NCBI GenBank assembly: GCA_050251575.1
Contig: JBFWMP010000097.1
Location: 1-10,726, forward strand
Direction of reading: 5' to 3'
DNA: 10,726 bases
DNA from: X23 sp050251575
GTDB taxonomy: Bacteria; Bacillota; Clostridia; SK-Y3
In this document: positions 1 through 6,416 of the stretch, one piece after another
How positions within the stretch are numbered: position 1 is the stretch's first letter
How the letters are laid out: every line of letters starts with the position of its first letter
Notes under the pieces: model-generated
What the model was told of the DNA's origin: nothing
The model's database searches: none
Seen by the model: the letters and a program-made list of their open reading frames with translations, nothing else
Translations under genes and position numbers: made by a program

Positions 1-38
1 ATGCCTGTGATTGATCCAATATTAAAATACTCAATTAT

Positions 39-122
39 TTTGTATTAGTAAATTCCACCTTATTGTTTGCAAAACTAAATTCCACCATTGGATATGGTAG
101 GGGTGGAATTTAGTTTTGCAAT
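39..122. repeat. Three-copy terminal-like repeat (possible insertion-sequence end)
   Basis: A 21-nt unit ending in AAATTCCACC occurs at 39-59 and again in the same direction at 66-86 (17 of 21 positions equal, 27-nt period). A third copy at 102-122 is inverted. The second and third copies form a perfect 20-bp inverted repeat (67-86 with 102-121) around a 15-nt loop. Several short repeats in direct order plus an inverted copy is the arrangement known from the ends of IS21-family elements. No transposase gene is present, so assignment to that family is inference. It could equally be a MITE-like element or a bidirectional hairpin. Confidence 0.5.
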
Positions 123-164
123 TAAGGGATTTTATATTTAATTGGGATATAGATATAAAAAGTA

Positions 165-193
165 TTGTCTTTTAATGCAAAACTTTGTATAAT
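165..193 (+). promoter_or_regulatory. Sigma-A-type promoter upstream of structured leader
   Basis: TTGTCT at 165-170 and a perfect TATAAT at 188-193 are separated by exactly 17 bp, a near-consensus vegetative promoter. Transcription would begin near position 200, just ahead of two hairpins. The distance to the first coding start is over 220 nt, so the transcript either stops at the terminator ending at 293 or carries a long leader into the HD-GYP gene. Confidence 0.6.
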
Positions 194-199
194 TGTGAT

Positions 200-293
200 A
201 GATCTTGTCAAAAAAAAGGAGATAGCACTCTTGTGCTAAGATAACTCCTAATTTTGTGTAGTATGGTGAGGTGCCCTTGAGCACCTCATTTTT
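200..293 (+). ncRNA. Candidate short structured RNA or attenuator leader
   Basis: Between the promoter at 165-193 and the terminator ending at 293 lies a transcript of about 95 nt with no convincing reading frame. It begins with an A-rich stretch, then a hairpin at 217-249: outer stem AGGAG/CTCCT (217-221 with 245-249), a 1-by-6 asymmetric internal loop, and inner stem TAGCAC/GTGCTA (223-228 with 233-238) closed by a TCTT loop. The terminator hairpin follows. I compared it by eye with c-di-GMP-I and c-di-GMP-II, preQ1 and fluoride riboswitch cores and saw no match. It may be an independent small RNA or a transcription attenuator for the downstream gene. The exact ends are inferred. Confidence 0.35.
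267..293 (+). terminator. Rho-independent terminator
   Basis: A perfect 8-bp stem, TGAGGTGC (267-274) with GCACCTCA (281-288), has a 6-nt loop and is followed directly by five T residues (289-293). It ends the short transcript started at the promoter near 165-193 and stands 134 nt ahead of the HD-GYP start codon, which fits an attenuator or the end of a small RNA. Confidence 0.7.
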
Positions 294-328
294 CAAATCA
301 AAACAAGGCATCTATGGTTTCTAGCTAA

Positions 329-423
329 TTGACTTAGTGAAAACTGGTATATTCCTGTTCTAGCATGGATTGAACACAGCCAGCATATGGTAAAGGTTTC
401 AAGTCATAACGCAAAGGGGTTAT
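329..423 (+). promoter_or_regulatory. Structured leader and possible second promoter of the HD-GYP gene
   Basis: TTGACT (329-334) is followed by an extended -10, TGG-TATATT (345-353). The 13-bp spacing is short, so any promoter here would rely on the TGn element. CTGG/CCAG (344-347 with 380-383) encloses a bulged stem CTGTTC with GAACACAG (355-360 with 372-379). Just before the start codon, ATAAC (406-410) can pair with GTTAT (419-423), holding most of the ribosome binding site AAAGGGG (413-419) in the loop. This could modulate translation, but the stem is only 5 bp. Confidence 0.3.
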
Positions 424-427
424 CAAA

Positions 428-1528
428 ATGAGTTCTAGAAAAGTTTTAGCAAGTACAAAAGATGTAAAATCAGGGATGATTTTAGCTCAAGATGTATATA
501 ATACTTCGGATGTTCTGTTAATACCCAAAGATCTGAAGTTAAACCAGAGTTGTCTGGATAAGATTGATGAACTAGGGATTACTTCTATATGGGTTTTAGA
601 TGATTATGTTGATGGTATTACCCAGCAAGAATTTGATAGGATGCAGCAAGAAACTAATAAGGGAAATTCTTTGAAGAAGGAATTAAGTGAGACTTGCAAA
701 CAAGCATATTCCCATAGCAAAGAGTCTGTACAGGATGTTCTTTCAGATTTATCTAAAGGTAAGTCGGTGGATATGAAGAAGGTGGCCGGTACATCTGAGA
801 ATCTTCTGAAAGAATTCAGCTATAATTTAGATATCGTCAGAGCCCTTAATTCATTTAGAGGATCTGATGATTATACCTATACCCATAGTATAAATGTTGC
901 ATTACTGTGTTCAATGATGGGTAAATGGTTAAATATGAATGAACAAGAAATTAAAGATTTAACTATGGCAGGATTGTTGCATGATTTAGGCAAGGCAAAA
1001 ATACCACTTGAGATATTAAATAAACCTGCTGGATTAACCGATGAAGAATATGAAACAGTTAAAGATCATTCTGTCATGGGATATAGGGCTGTAGAAGCTT
1101 TGAATAATGTCAATAATAATATCAAGATGGGAGTACTGATGCATCATGAACGGCTGGATGGATCCGGTTATCCTTTGCGTGCCAAAGGACCGCAAATACA
1201 CCAGTATGCAAAAATTGTAGGTATTGCGGATGTTTTTGATGCTATGACTTCGGATAAGGTTTATAAGAAGAAAAGGTTTCCTTTTGAAGTATTTGAGGAG
1301 TTGGAGCGGATGGCTTTCAATAAACTGGAACCTGAACTATTATTTTTGTTTCTAAAAAACATGGCAAAGTATTATGTCGGTGAGATTGTTCAATTGAATA
1401 CCGGCGAGTATGGTGAAATAGTTTTTATCAACCCTACGTGCGTATATAAGCCTATCATAAAAGTTGACAATGCATTTGTAGACTTGCTTTATGAATCAAA
1501 TGTGAGGATAGAATCATTTGCAGTGTAA
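428..1528 (+). CDS. HD-GYP domain cyclic-di-GMP phosphodiesterase
   Basis: Predicted cytoplasmic HD-GYP hydrolase, a family that degrades cyclic di-GMP to pGpG or GMP. Residues 9-60 resemble the small N-terminal domain common in this family (SGMILAQDVYN, then an LLIPKD segment). The HD-GYP domain covers about 140-310 and keeps the expected metal and catalytic motifs: H153 in YTHSINV, HDLGK at 185-189, DHSVMG near 213, HHERLDGSGYP at 239-249, and ADVFDAMTSD at 267-276. All signature residues are present, so it is probably active. The C-terminal 50 residues form a small beta-rich tail of the kind often seen after this domain. No transmembrane or receiver domain is visible, so the input signal is unknown. 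The ATG at 428 has AAAGGGG eight bases upstream. It appears monocistronic and converges on the multicopper oxidase. Confidence 0.93.
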   Translation: MSSRKVLASTKDVKSGMILAQDVYNTSDVLLIPKDLKLNQSCLDKIDELGITSIWVLDDYVDGITQQEFDRMQQETNKGNSLKKELSETCKQAYSHSKESVQDVLSDLSKGKSVDMKKVAGTSENLLKEFSYNLDIVRALNSFRGSDDYTYTHSINVALLCSMMGKWLNMNEQEIKDLTMAGLLHDLGKAKIPLEILNKPAGLTDEEYETVKDHSVMGYRAVEALNNVNNNIKMGVLMHHERLDGSGYPLRAKGPQIHQYAKIVGIADVFDAMTSDKVYKKKRFPFEVFEELERMAFNKLEPELLFLFLKNMAKYYVGEIVQLNTGEYGEIVFINPTCVYKPIIKVDNAFVDLLYESNVRIESFAV

Positions 1529-1530
1529 AT

Positions 1531-1575
1531 AAACGGACAAAGAATTGAAATAATCTCTTTGTCCGTTTCAATTTT
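1531..1575. terminator. Terminator hairpin between convergent genes
   Basis: A perfect 13-bp stem (1531-1543 with 1556-1568, core ACGGACAAAG) with a 12-nt loop lies three bases after the HD-GYP stop codon and ahead of the oxidase stop codon on the other strand. The stem ends in A and T runs on both sides and is followed on the plus strand by CAATTTT, so it probably serves the HD-GYP gene and may serve both genes. Confidence 0.65.
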
Positions 1576-1578
1576 AAG

Positions 1579-3219
1579 TTATGAGTTATATTTTGTAATA
1601 ACTTTTAATGGTCGCATCATATCATGGTCTTCATGTTCTAAGATATGACAATGATAAACAAAGCTACCTATAAAGTCCTTAAAATGAGCAATAATTCTAG
1701 TAACCTGCCCAGCATTAACTCTAACAGTATCTTTCCAACCCTTTTCATTTTCATCTGGCTCAATGGGAGCTCCAGTATATATGATTTCTCTTGTTTCTCT
1801 ATATCGCTCTACATCAAATGGGCGCCGGTCAAGAATTTGGAACTGTACAAGATGGATGTGTATTGGATGTGCAAAGTTTGTTAGATTCACTAGATTCCAT
1901 ACTTCTATAGTATCTAATTCCGGCATCTCCGTGGCGGGATCATGCCACATGTGGTTATCTAATAAGAGAAGGGGACGTCTATACTTGTCTGTTGTCGCAT
2001 CGAGTGTTATATTTCTAAAGCAGCTTGCCAGATTCTCTTCTATTGGCATTACCGGATATAAGGTTTCAGGTATTTTACTCGTATCTTTTTCTTTTTGCGG
2101 TAGGATTACCCTAAACTGCATGATTATACTTGTATTTGGATCAGTATCGTTGTTTACAAGGGTAATATATTCACCGCTAAACTCTGAAAAGTCTATTATA
2201 AGATCAGCACGTTCTGACGGTGCTATTGTAAGCGTCTCTATTTTAACCGGATTACTTAAGAGTCCTCCGTCAGATCCTATTTGGTAAAATGGATGACCAT
2301 TTGACAGACTTAATGTATATGTCCTGGTATTGGAAGCATTTAAAAGCCTAAAGCGGTATTTTCTTGGTTCAATGTTTAAGTAAGGCCATACCTTACCATT
2401 TACAACAATTGTATTTCCTATAAAAGCCGGCACTACAGATGGAGATACAAGTACGGGGAAAGGAGGTTTGTCAGGATAAAATAACGACCCATCTTCATTG
2501 AAGGATTTATCCTGGATTAGCAATGGCATTTCATATTCACCGCATGGAAGCTCCAATCGAGGCTCAAGCGTATCTCGTATAATATAAAAGCCTGCCAGTC
2601 CTGCATATACATTCAGCCTGGTAATCCCTACTGCATGATCATGATACCAAAGGGTTGTGGCTTGCTGATGATTTGTATACTCATATACTTCTCTTGAAAA
2701 AGCATGACCTGTTTTTTCATAATTTTTCGTAAACCATGCGTCAGGGTGACCATCACTGTCAGAGTTCACATTTGCGCCATGAAGATGGACAACAGTTCGT
2801 ACTTCGGGGGTATCAGCAGTGCTATGTAGAGTGCGGTCAATTGGCAGAAAGTGTTTTTGAGGCAGATTATTCACCCATTTTATCATAACTTTTTGATCCC
2901 GCGTAGTTTCAATAGTAGGACCGGGATATGTTCCTTCATAGCCCCATATATTTGTAAAAGGAAAGAATTTATGGAATCTGTGTAGAGCTCGTCTCATTTC
3001 TACGCTATAGTGGGTTTCGGATGGTGTTGAGCACCAAGGACGAAGAACAGGAGGCTTAGGTAGCTCATCCATAAATTTTGGAATGGTATTTGGATTTGAA
3101 GGATTGATGTTGCAAAATTCTGACATTTTATCAATATAATCTATGGTACTATTTGATTCTAATGAATCTGTTTTACTATTGTATTTTATACGTACTTTTG
3201 TTTTGCTTTTCGTTGACAT
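1579..3219 (-). CDS. cotA: CotA-like spore-coat multicopper oxidase (laccase/bilirubin oxidase type)
   Basis: Three-cupredoxin multicopper oxidase that couples one-electron oxidation of substrates to reduction of O2 to water. All four copper motifs are intact: HLHG (H145, H147), WYHDHA (H193, H195), HPIHIHL (H451, H454, H456) and HCHILEHEDHDM (H523, C524, H525, H529, axial M534). It closely follows Bacillus CotA through most of its length, for example DELPKPPVL near 51, ASNTRTY at 295-301, GSDGGLL at 315-321 and GWKDT at 494-498. At 546 residues it is somewhat longer than the Bacillus protein (about 513), because of a polar N-terminal extension of roughly 45 residues. No signal peptide is seen, as expected for a coat protein made in the mother cell. 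The ATG start has AGGGAG nine bases upstream. A sigma-K-like promoter match precedes it. Family assignment is firm; coat location is inferred. Confidence 0.94.
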   Translation of the reverse strand: MSTKSKTKVRIKYNSKTDSLESNSTIDYIDKMSEFCNINPSNPNTIPKFMDELPKPPVLRPWCSTPSETHYSVEMRRALHRFHKFFPFTNIWGYEGTYPGPTIETTRDQKVMIKWVNNLPQKHFLPIDRTLHSTADTPEVRTVVHLHGANVNSDSDGHPDAWFTKNYEKTGHAFSREVYEYTNHQQATTLWYHDHAVGITRLNVYAGLAGFYIIRDTLEPRLELPCGEYEMPLLIQDKSFNEDGSLFYPDKPPFPVLVSPSVVPAFIGNTIVVNGKVWPYLNIEPRKYRFRLLNASNTRTYTLSLSNGHPFYQIGSDGGLLSNPVKIETLTIAPSERADLIIDFSEFSGEYITLVNNDTDPNTSIIMQFRVILPQKEKDTSKIPETLYPVMPIEENLASCFRNITLDATTDKYRRPLLLLDNHMWHDPATEMPELDTIEVWNLVNLTNFAHPIHIHLVQFQILDRRPFDVERYRETREIIYTGAPIEPDENEKGWKDTVRVNAGQVTRIIAHFKDFIGSFVYHCHILEHEDHDMMRPLKVITKYNS

Positions 3220-3258
3220 CTATTTCATCTCCCTGCTAATTTTTTTGTTTTCCTAATT

Positions 3259-3286
3259 CATAATATGCTTCCATCAGCATTAGGTC
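3259..3286 (-). promoter_or_regulatory. Sigma-K-like promoter of the multicopper oxidase
   Basis: Read on the minus strand, GACC (3286-3283) is followed by GCATATTATG (3268-3259), close to the late mother-cell consensus of an AC-containing -35 and GCATAnnnTA at -10. The gap from AC to CATA is 16 bp. It lies about 40 bases ahead of the coding start. Sigma-K control would fit a CotA-type coat protein. The match is short and could be chance. Confidence 0.4.
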
Positions 3287-3515
3287 ACAAAAAACGGGAA
3301 TTTTAGAACTTGGTTATTTTATCTCATGATGAAAAGCAGCGAGAGAAATAAAAATTAAATAAAAAGTACGTTAATTAAGAAATGTCCCCACTTGCGTGAA
3401 AAGAGGTATTCTTTTTTGAAATAATACGGCTAAATATTGCAAGAAATCTTAAATTATTCCCATAAGTATTTAGAGGAACGTAGTATGATATAGCTAAGAA
3501 TAGAAAAATAATTAT
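3287..3515. other. Intergenic stretch between divergent genes, no gene seen
   Basis: This AT-rich stretch separates the divergent oxidase and GTPase genes. I find no reading frame with a ribosome site, no strong terminator and no clear repeat. TTGCAA (3437-3442) with CATAAG (3461-3466), 18 bp apart, and a TATGAT at 3484-3489 are weak candidates for the GTPase promoter. Confidence 0.4.
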
Positions 3516-3526
3516 GGGAGGAAAAT

Positions 3527-4471
3527 ATGAAGAAAGATAAGATAAAGCTATATTTATTAACGGGTTTTTTAGGGGCAGGAAAAACTACGCTGCTGCAGAA
3601 TTTATTAGAGATGCTGTCAGATAAAAAGGCAGGCATCATTGTCAATGAATTTGGCAAGTTAGGTGTGGATGGAGCTGTTATAAAGAGGGACGGACTTGAG
3701 TTGATTGAAATTAATAATGGATCTATTTTCTGTTCTTGTCTTGAAGGTTCTTTTATTGAAAAGGTAGTAGCTTTTTCCAAACTGCCGATAGACTACTTAT
3801 TTGTTGAAGCGTCAGGATTATCAGATCCTTCTAATATGGAAAGTATTTTAAATCAAGTACAAAGGATTACTAATGAAGCATTTGAATTTAAAGGTTCAAT
3901 GGGCGTAGTAGATGCTAAAAATTTTTCAAAGCTGTATAAATCTTTAAATACATTTCAAAGACAAATAAACTACAGCAATCTGATTATTATTAATAAGATT
4001 GATTTAGTTCCTCAACAGCAAGTGGATGAGATAGTTCAAAAGATACAAGAAGTTAATCCAATGGCAGGTATTATTAAAACAAGCTATTGCAAATTGGAGC
4101 AAGATATATTGGACACAGATTTCAGCAGCTTCCGTTTCCCCGGACCGAAAACAAGCAACAATTGTCCGACTAACAGACCGGAGATATTTATATTGAAGAC
4201 AGACAAGAAAATTACTAAAAAGCAAGTTCTTGATTATTCAAGAGCGATAGCTGAAGATACTTATAGAATTAAAGGGTTTGTACATTTGGAGGAGAGTTTA
4301 TATCACTTAGATTGCGTGGAGAATGAAGTGGAGATCAGGCAATCCAAATTATCTAGAGACACATCGGAAATTGTGGTTATATCTAAAGGAAGCAGTAATA
4401 TAAAAACAATCCTAGAGCAAAAGTGGAAAGAGATTATTGATGTACCACTAGAAGTAGAAGTTTCAAATTAA
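3527..4471 (+). CDS. G3E-family (CobW/COG0523-type) GTPase, putative metallochaperone
   Basis: P-loop GTPase of the G3E group, whose members (CobW, HypB, UreG, ZNG1-like proteins) help insert metals or cofactors into target enzymes. Visible motifs are Walker A GFLGAGKTT (13-21), VNEFGKLGVDG (39-49), VEASGLSDP (93-101) as the switch/Walker B region, and NKID (156-159) for guanine recognition. The metal motif of the family, usually GCxCC, reads GSIFCSC here (65-71), leaving C69 and C71 as a CxC pair. A CobW C-terminal-like region spans about 220-306. Length 314 is normal. ATG has GGGAGG five bases upstream. The cysteine-rich gene begins 111 bases downstream on the same strand, so a shared role in metal or corrinoid handling is a reasonable inference. 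The target enzyme cannot be read from this window. Confidence 0.88.
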   Translation: MKKDKIKLYLLTGFLGAGKTTLLQNLLEMLSDKKAGIIVNEFGKLGVDGAVIKRDGLELIEINNGSIFCSCLEGSFIEKVVAFSKLPIDYLFVEASGLSDPSNMESILNQVQRITNEAFEFKGSMGVVDAKNFSKLYKSLNTFQRQINYSNLIIINKIDLVPQQQVDEIVQKIQEVNPMAGIIKTSYCKLEQDILDTDFSSFRFPGPKTSNNCPTNRPEIFILKTDKKITKKQVLDYSRAIAEDTYRIKGFVHLEESLYHLDCVENEVEIRQSKLSRDTSEIVVISKGSSNIKTILEQKWKEIIDVPLEVEVSN

Positions 4472-4544
4472 ATACAATTCTTAAGTTTTTGCATAATACA
4501 AAATAAATAATGTTTATAGATGATGATAGCAAAGAATATTTGAG

Positions 4545-4555
4545 TGGTATATAAT
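4545..4555 (+). promoter_or_regulatory. Possible extended -10 promoter of the cysteine-rich gene
   Basis: TGG-TATATAAT at 4545-4555 gives an extended -10 (TGn before TATATA, with TATAAT overlapping it by two bases). There is no good -35; the hexamer 17 bp upstream is TAGCAA. Transcription would begin near 4561, about 20 bases before the coding start. The gene may therefore be transcribed on its own as well as from the GTPase promoter. Confidence 0.35.
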
Positions 4556-4582
4556 TATTATAAGTATTAAAGGAGGATCGAT

Positions 4583-4897
4583 ATGGTAGAGGTAAAAGTA
4601 AATCCAGGAGTTTGCGGACTTAATAGTATTATTAATATAGAGTCAGAAGATATGCAAAATGTAGAACTGCACATTCAATCTGATTGTCCGTATATTCAGA
4701 AGATGGCAGAGGAATTAAAGGAATTAGACGGATTTAATGAGTGCTTTGCTAAAGTTGGAGACGGTCAGGTGTATCAGGCAGCTAATAAGCATTGCAAGCA
4801 CGCTGCGTGTCCTGTACCGGCAGCAATTATAAAAGGGATAGAGGTAGCATGCGAGCTTGCGCTACCCAGAAATGTAGAAATTAGCATCAGCAAGTAA
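4583..4897 (+). CDS. Small six-cysteine protein, DUF6951-like
   Basis: A soluble 104-residue protein with no signal peptide or membrane segment. Its six cysteines are C11 (NPGVCG), C35 (SDCPYIQKM), C54, C71 and C76 (HCKHAACPVP) and C90. H70 and H73 flank C71, so the cluster could bind a metal or an iron-sulfur centre; this is inferred from residue pattern only. The NPGVCG start, the CPyiqKM block and the HAACPV block resemble, from memory, small proteins of clostridia and methanogens grouped as DUF6951, with no assigned function. ATG is preceded by an ideal AAAGGAGG six bases away, suggesting strong expression. It follows the G3E GTPase on the same strand, so it may be a client or carrier of that metallochaperone. 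The family name is moderately sure, the role unknown. Confidence 0.75.
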   Translation: MVEVKVNPGVCGLNSIINIESEDMQNVELHIQSDCPYIQKMAEELKELDGFNECFAKVGDGQVYQAANKHCKHAACPVPAAIIKGIEVACELALPRNVEISISK

Positions 4898-4901
4898 CAG
4901 A

Positions 4902-5015
4902 AGAAACTCGAGATGTCATCCTGAACGTAAGTGAAGGATCTTAGCACTTAAGCAACTTTTAAGATTCTTCATTTCACTTTGTTTCATTCAAAATGACAGA
5001 ATACGGACCTTTTCA
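4902..5015. repeat. Dispersed palindromic element, copy A
   Basis: This 114-bp element matches 6811-6924 in the same orientation at 107 positions by my hand alignment, with no gap. Its ends TGTCATCCTGAACG and CATTCAAAATGACA form an imperfect inverted repeat that would fold into a long hairpin with arms meeting near AGCAACTTTT. Similar TGTCATTCTGAG-type palindromes occur between genes in many bacteria. It codes for nothing and begins five bases after the cysteine-rich gene, so in RNA it could act as a 3-prime processing or stop signal. Confidence 0.8.
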
Positions 5016-5024
5016 GTGGTCTCG

Positions 5025-5066
5025 CCCTGTCCTCATGTCATGTTCCCTGTCCTCATGTCATGTTCC
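5025..5066. repeat. 20-bp tandem duplication
   Basis: The unit CCCTGTCCTCATGTCATGTT at 5025-5044 is repeated exactly at 5045-5064, with a further CC at 5065-5066. It lies between dispersed element copy A and the peptidase gene and is absent beside copy B. A TATAAT follows at 5069-5074, so the duplication may place extra operator sites just upstream of a promoter, or may be slippage of no consequence. Confidence 0.85.
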
Positions 5067-5139
5067 GATATAATTTGTGATGAATCACCATATTTTCGCA
5101 TATATAAAAGTAACAGCATTTGATATGAGAGGAGAAAAT

Positions 5140-6081
5140 ATGGTGAGAGAGAAAGTCAGCTATGTGATATTTTTGTGTTTGTTAATGGCTGCGATGTATT
5201 TTGATAAGAGCTATACACTGAATGCTGCACCTTCAGCCATACAGATAATAAATGAAGAGGGAAGCATAAAGCGTGATATATTATCTTTGATGATGGCATA
5301 TCCTGAATATATTATAGGTGTGGAGAAAAATGCAGATGAAAATATATATATTATTATGAAATCGGAAAGAAGGATATTATATGATGACAGGAAAGCCAAA
5401 AGTCATGCGCAGAAACTAGCTAATCCTGATTTGCAGGATATGCTGGAGCAAGCTTATCCTTTGAATAGCATTAATAGTCTTATGCCTACTGATTTTGATC
5501 CGGGACGTGCCAGGATATATCCATTGCTTAAGGAAGTCTATGGCTCCACAAAGGAGCAGATACAGAAAAATTTAGTGAATGTAGGACTGGCAGCCGGAAG
5601 CTCCCAGTTTAATAAAAACAATCAGGCTGCAGCCTCTTTGCAGACTGTCATGAAAGAACTGAATTCAATAATGAAGACAGATGCGAAGATTGCTGCTTTC
5701 GTATATCCTATGAGCGGTACCTTTAATTATCGTATGATTGCCGGAACGAATCAGTTAAGCCCTCATTCATTTGGAATAGCCATTGACCTGGCAAGAGACA
5801 AGTGTGATTATTGGAAGTGGGCTACACGGGAGCAGGGTGATAAGAGACTGGCTTCTTATTCGTCCGAGCTTGTACAGGTTTTTGAGAAGAATGGGTTTAT
5901 TTGGGGCGGAAAGTGGGGGCATTTTGATATTCTTCATTTCGAATATCGACCTGAGTTTATTATTAAGGCAAAATATTTTGTCGATTCGGTTGATGTGCAA
6001 AAGCCTTGGCATCAAGGTGCGCCGAGTGATAATCAAGCAGTACAAAGTTATATCATGATAATCGATAAAGCATTTCAATAA
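5140..6081 (+). CDS. M15-family peptidase (D-Ala-D-Ala carboxypeptidase/VanY-CwlK type)
   Basis: Zinc peptidase of the M15 family that would cut peptidoglycan stem peptides outside the membrane. With the ATG at 5140, residues 4-22 form a hydrophobic segment (VSYVIFLCLLMAAMYF) serving as signal peptide or membrane anchor. The catalytic domain is C-terminal: SPHSFGIAIDLAR holds zinc ligands H209 and D216, and WGGKWGHFDILHFE (255-268) holds ligand H266 and E268. The WGGkW..fD.lHFE form suggests the M15_4/CwlK-like subgroup. The middle (about 40-185) is not recognised. An upstream in-frame GTG at 5077 would add 21 residues, but it has no ribosome site and follows a TATAAT at 5069-5074, whereas 5140 has GAGAGGAG five bases upstream. 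It could be a carboxypeptidase or an L-Ala-D-Glu endopeptidase; sequence alone does not decide. Confidence 0.87.
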   Translation: MVREKVSYVIFLCLLMAAMYFDKSYTLNAAPSAIQIINEEGSIKRDILSLMMAYPEYIIGVEKNADENIYIIMKSERRILYDDRKAKSHAQKLANPDLQDMLEQAYPLNSINSLMPTDFDPGRARIYPLLKEVYGSTKEQIQKNLVNVGLAAGSSQFNKNNQAAASLQTVMKELNSIMKTDAKIAAFVYPMSGTFNYRMIAGTNQLSPHSFGIAIDLARDKCDYWKWATREQGDKRLASYSSELVQVFEKNGFIWGGKWGHFDILHFEYRPEFIIKAKYFVDSVDVQKPWHQGAPSDNQAVQSYIMIIDKAFQ

Positions 6082-6089
6082 AAACAAGC

Positions 6090-6120
6090 AAAGGCAGGGA
6101 CTTGTTTGTCTCTGCCTTTA
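6090..6120. terminator. Terminator hairpin after the peptidase gene
   Basis: A 12-bp stem (6090-6101 with 6108-6119, one G-U pair on the plus-strand RNA; core AAAGGCAGGGAC) closes a 6-nt loop. The plus-strand tail after the stem is poor in T. On the minus strand the hairpin is followed within a few bases by a T-rich stretch, so it probably also ends transcription of the converging KTSC/CBM unit. Confidence 0.6.
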
Positions 6121-6158
6121 CTCAAAGTACCTCAAGTTATTCGATGCTAAGACTTGAA

Positions 6159-6383
6159 TTATCTTATACTCGTTCGATGGTAAGTGCCATCTTCAAACAT
6201 TGTCTGATAATAACTGTCCTTAGTTGGGGAATATAATAGTCCTTGGTAAACGAGGTCCGGTACATCCTTATATTGAAATATATTTCCGGAGTTCAGTTCA
6301 ACTTCCATTAAGCGTGTATTGATGTCGTATCCTACGCTTCTGATTATTTCAGATTCTATAGATGCTCGATCCAAAGTATTCAC
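6159..6383 (-). CDS. KTSC-domain small protein
   Basis: A 74-residue soluble protein. The pattern IIRSVGYD (13-20), LMEVELNSGNIFQYKDVP (25-42) and VYQGLLYSPTKDSYY (45-59) matches the KTSC domain (Pfam PF13619), a short module found alone in many bacteria and at the C-terminus of some lysyl-tRNA synthetases; its function is not established. The start is uncertain. GTG at 6383 is the longest choice, but the only close ribosome-like sequence, AGGA (6388-6385), is one base from it and ten bases from an in-frame TTG at 6374, so translation may start there and give 71 residues. It follows the CBM25-like gene by 33 bases on the same strand, so the two are probably co-transcribed. Confidence 0.75.
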   Translation of the reverse strand: MNTLDRASIESEIIRSVGYDINTRLMEVELNSGNIFQYKDVPDLVYQGLLYSPTKDSYYQTMFEDGTYHRTSIR

Positions 6384-6416
6384 ATCCTATGTGTAATTTC
6401 TATCCTTCATTTGCTG

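Noticed and set aside
1..48. Short frame open from the window edge and ending in TAG, possible C-terminus of an upstream gene.
   Set aside because: Only 15 codons, no recognisable sequence, and its stop lies inside the repeat at 39-59; too little to call a gene.
200..427. Cyclic-di-GMP or preQ1 riboswitch ahead of the HD-GYP gene.
   Set aside because: The fragments ACGCAAAGG and TTCTAGCT recall parts of these motifs, but the rest of the conserved cores is missing.
1763..2287. Plus-strand open frame of 174 codons inside the multicopper oxidase gene.
   Set aside because: It is antisense to a gene with all copper motifs conserved, has no ribosome site and no recognisable domain.
4902..5015. 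CRISPR repeat or tRNA-like structure in the 114-bp element.
   Set aside because: There is no regular repeat-spacer array and no tRNA arms; it is a dispersed palindromic element with a second copy about 1.9 kb away.
5077..5139. Upstream GTG start of the M15 peptidase.
   Set aside because: No ribosome site, would put a charged stretch before the signal segment, and lies right behind a possible -10; the ATG at 5140 is better supported.
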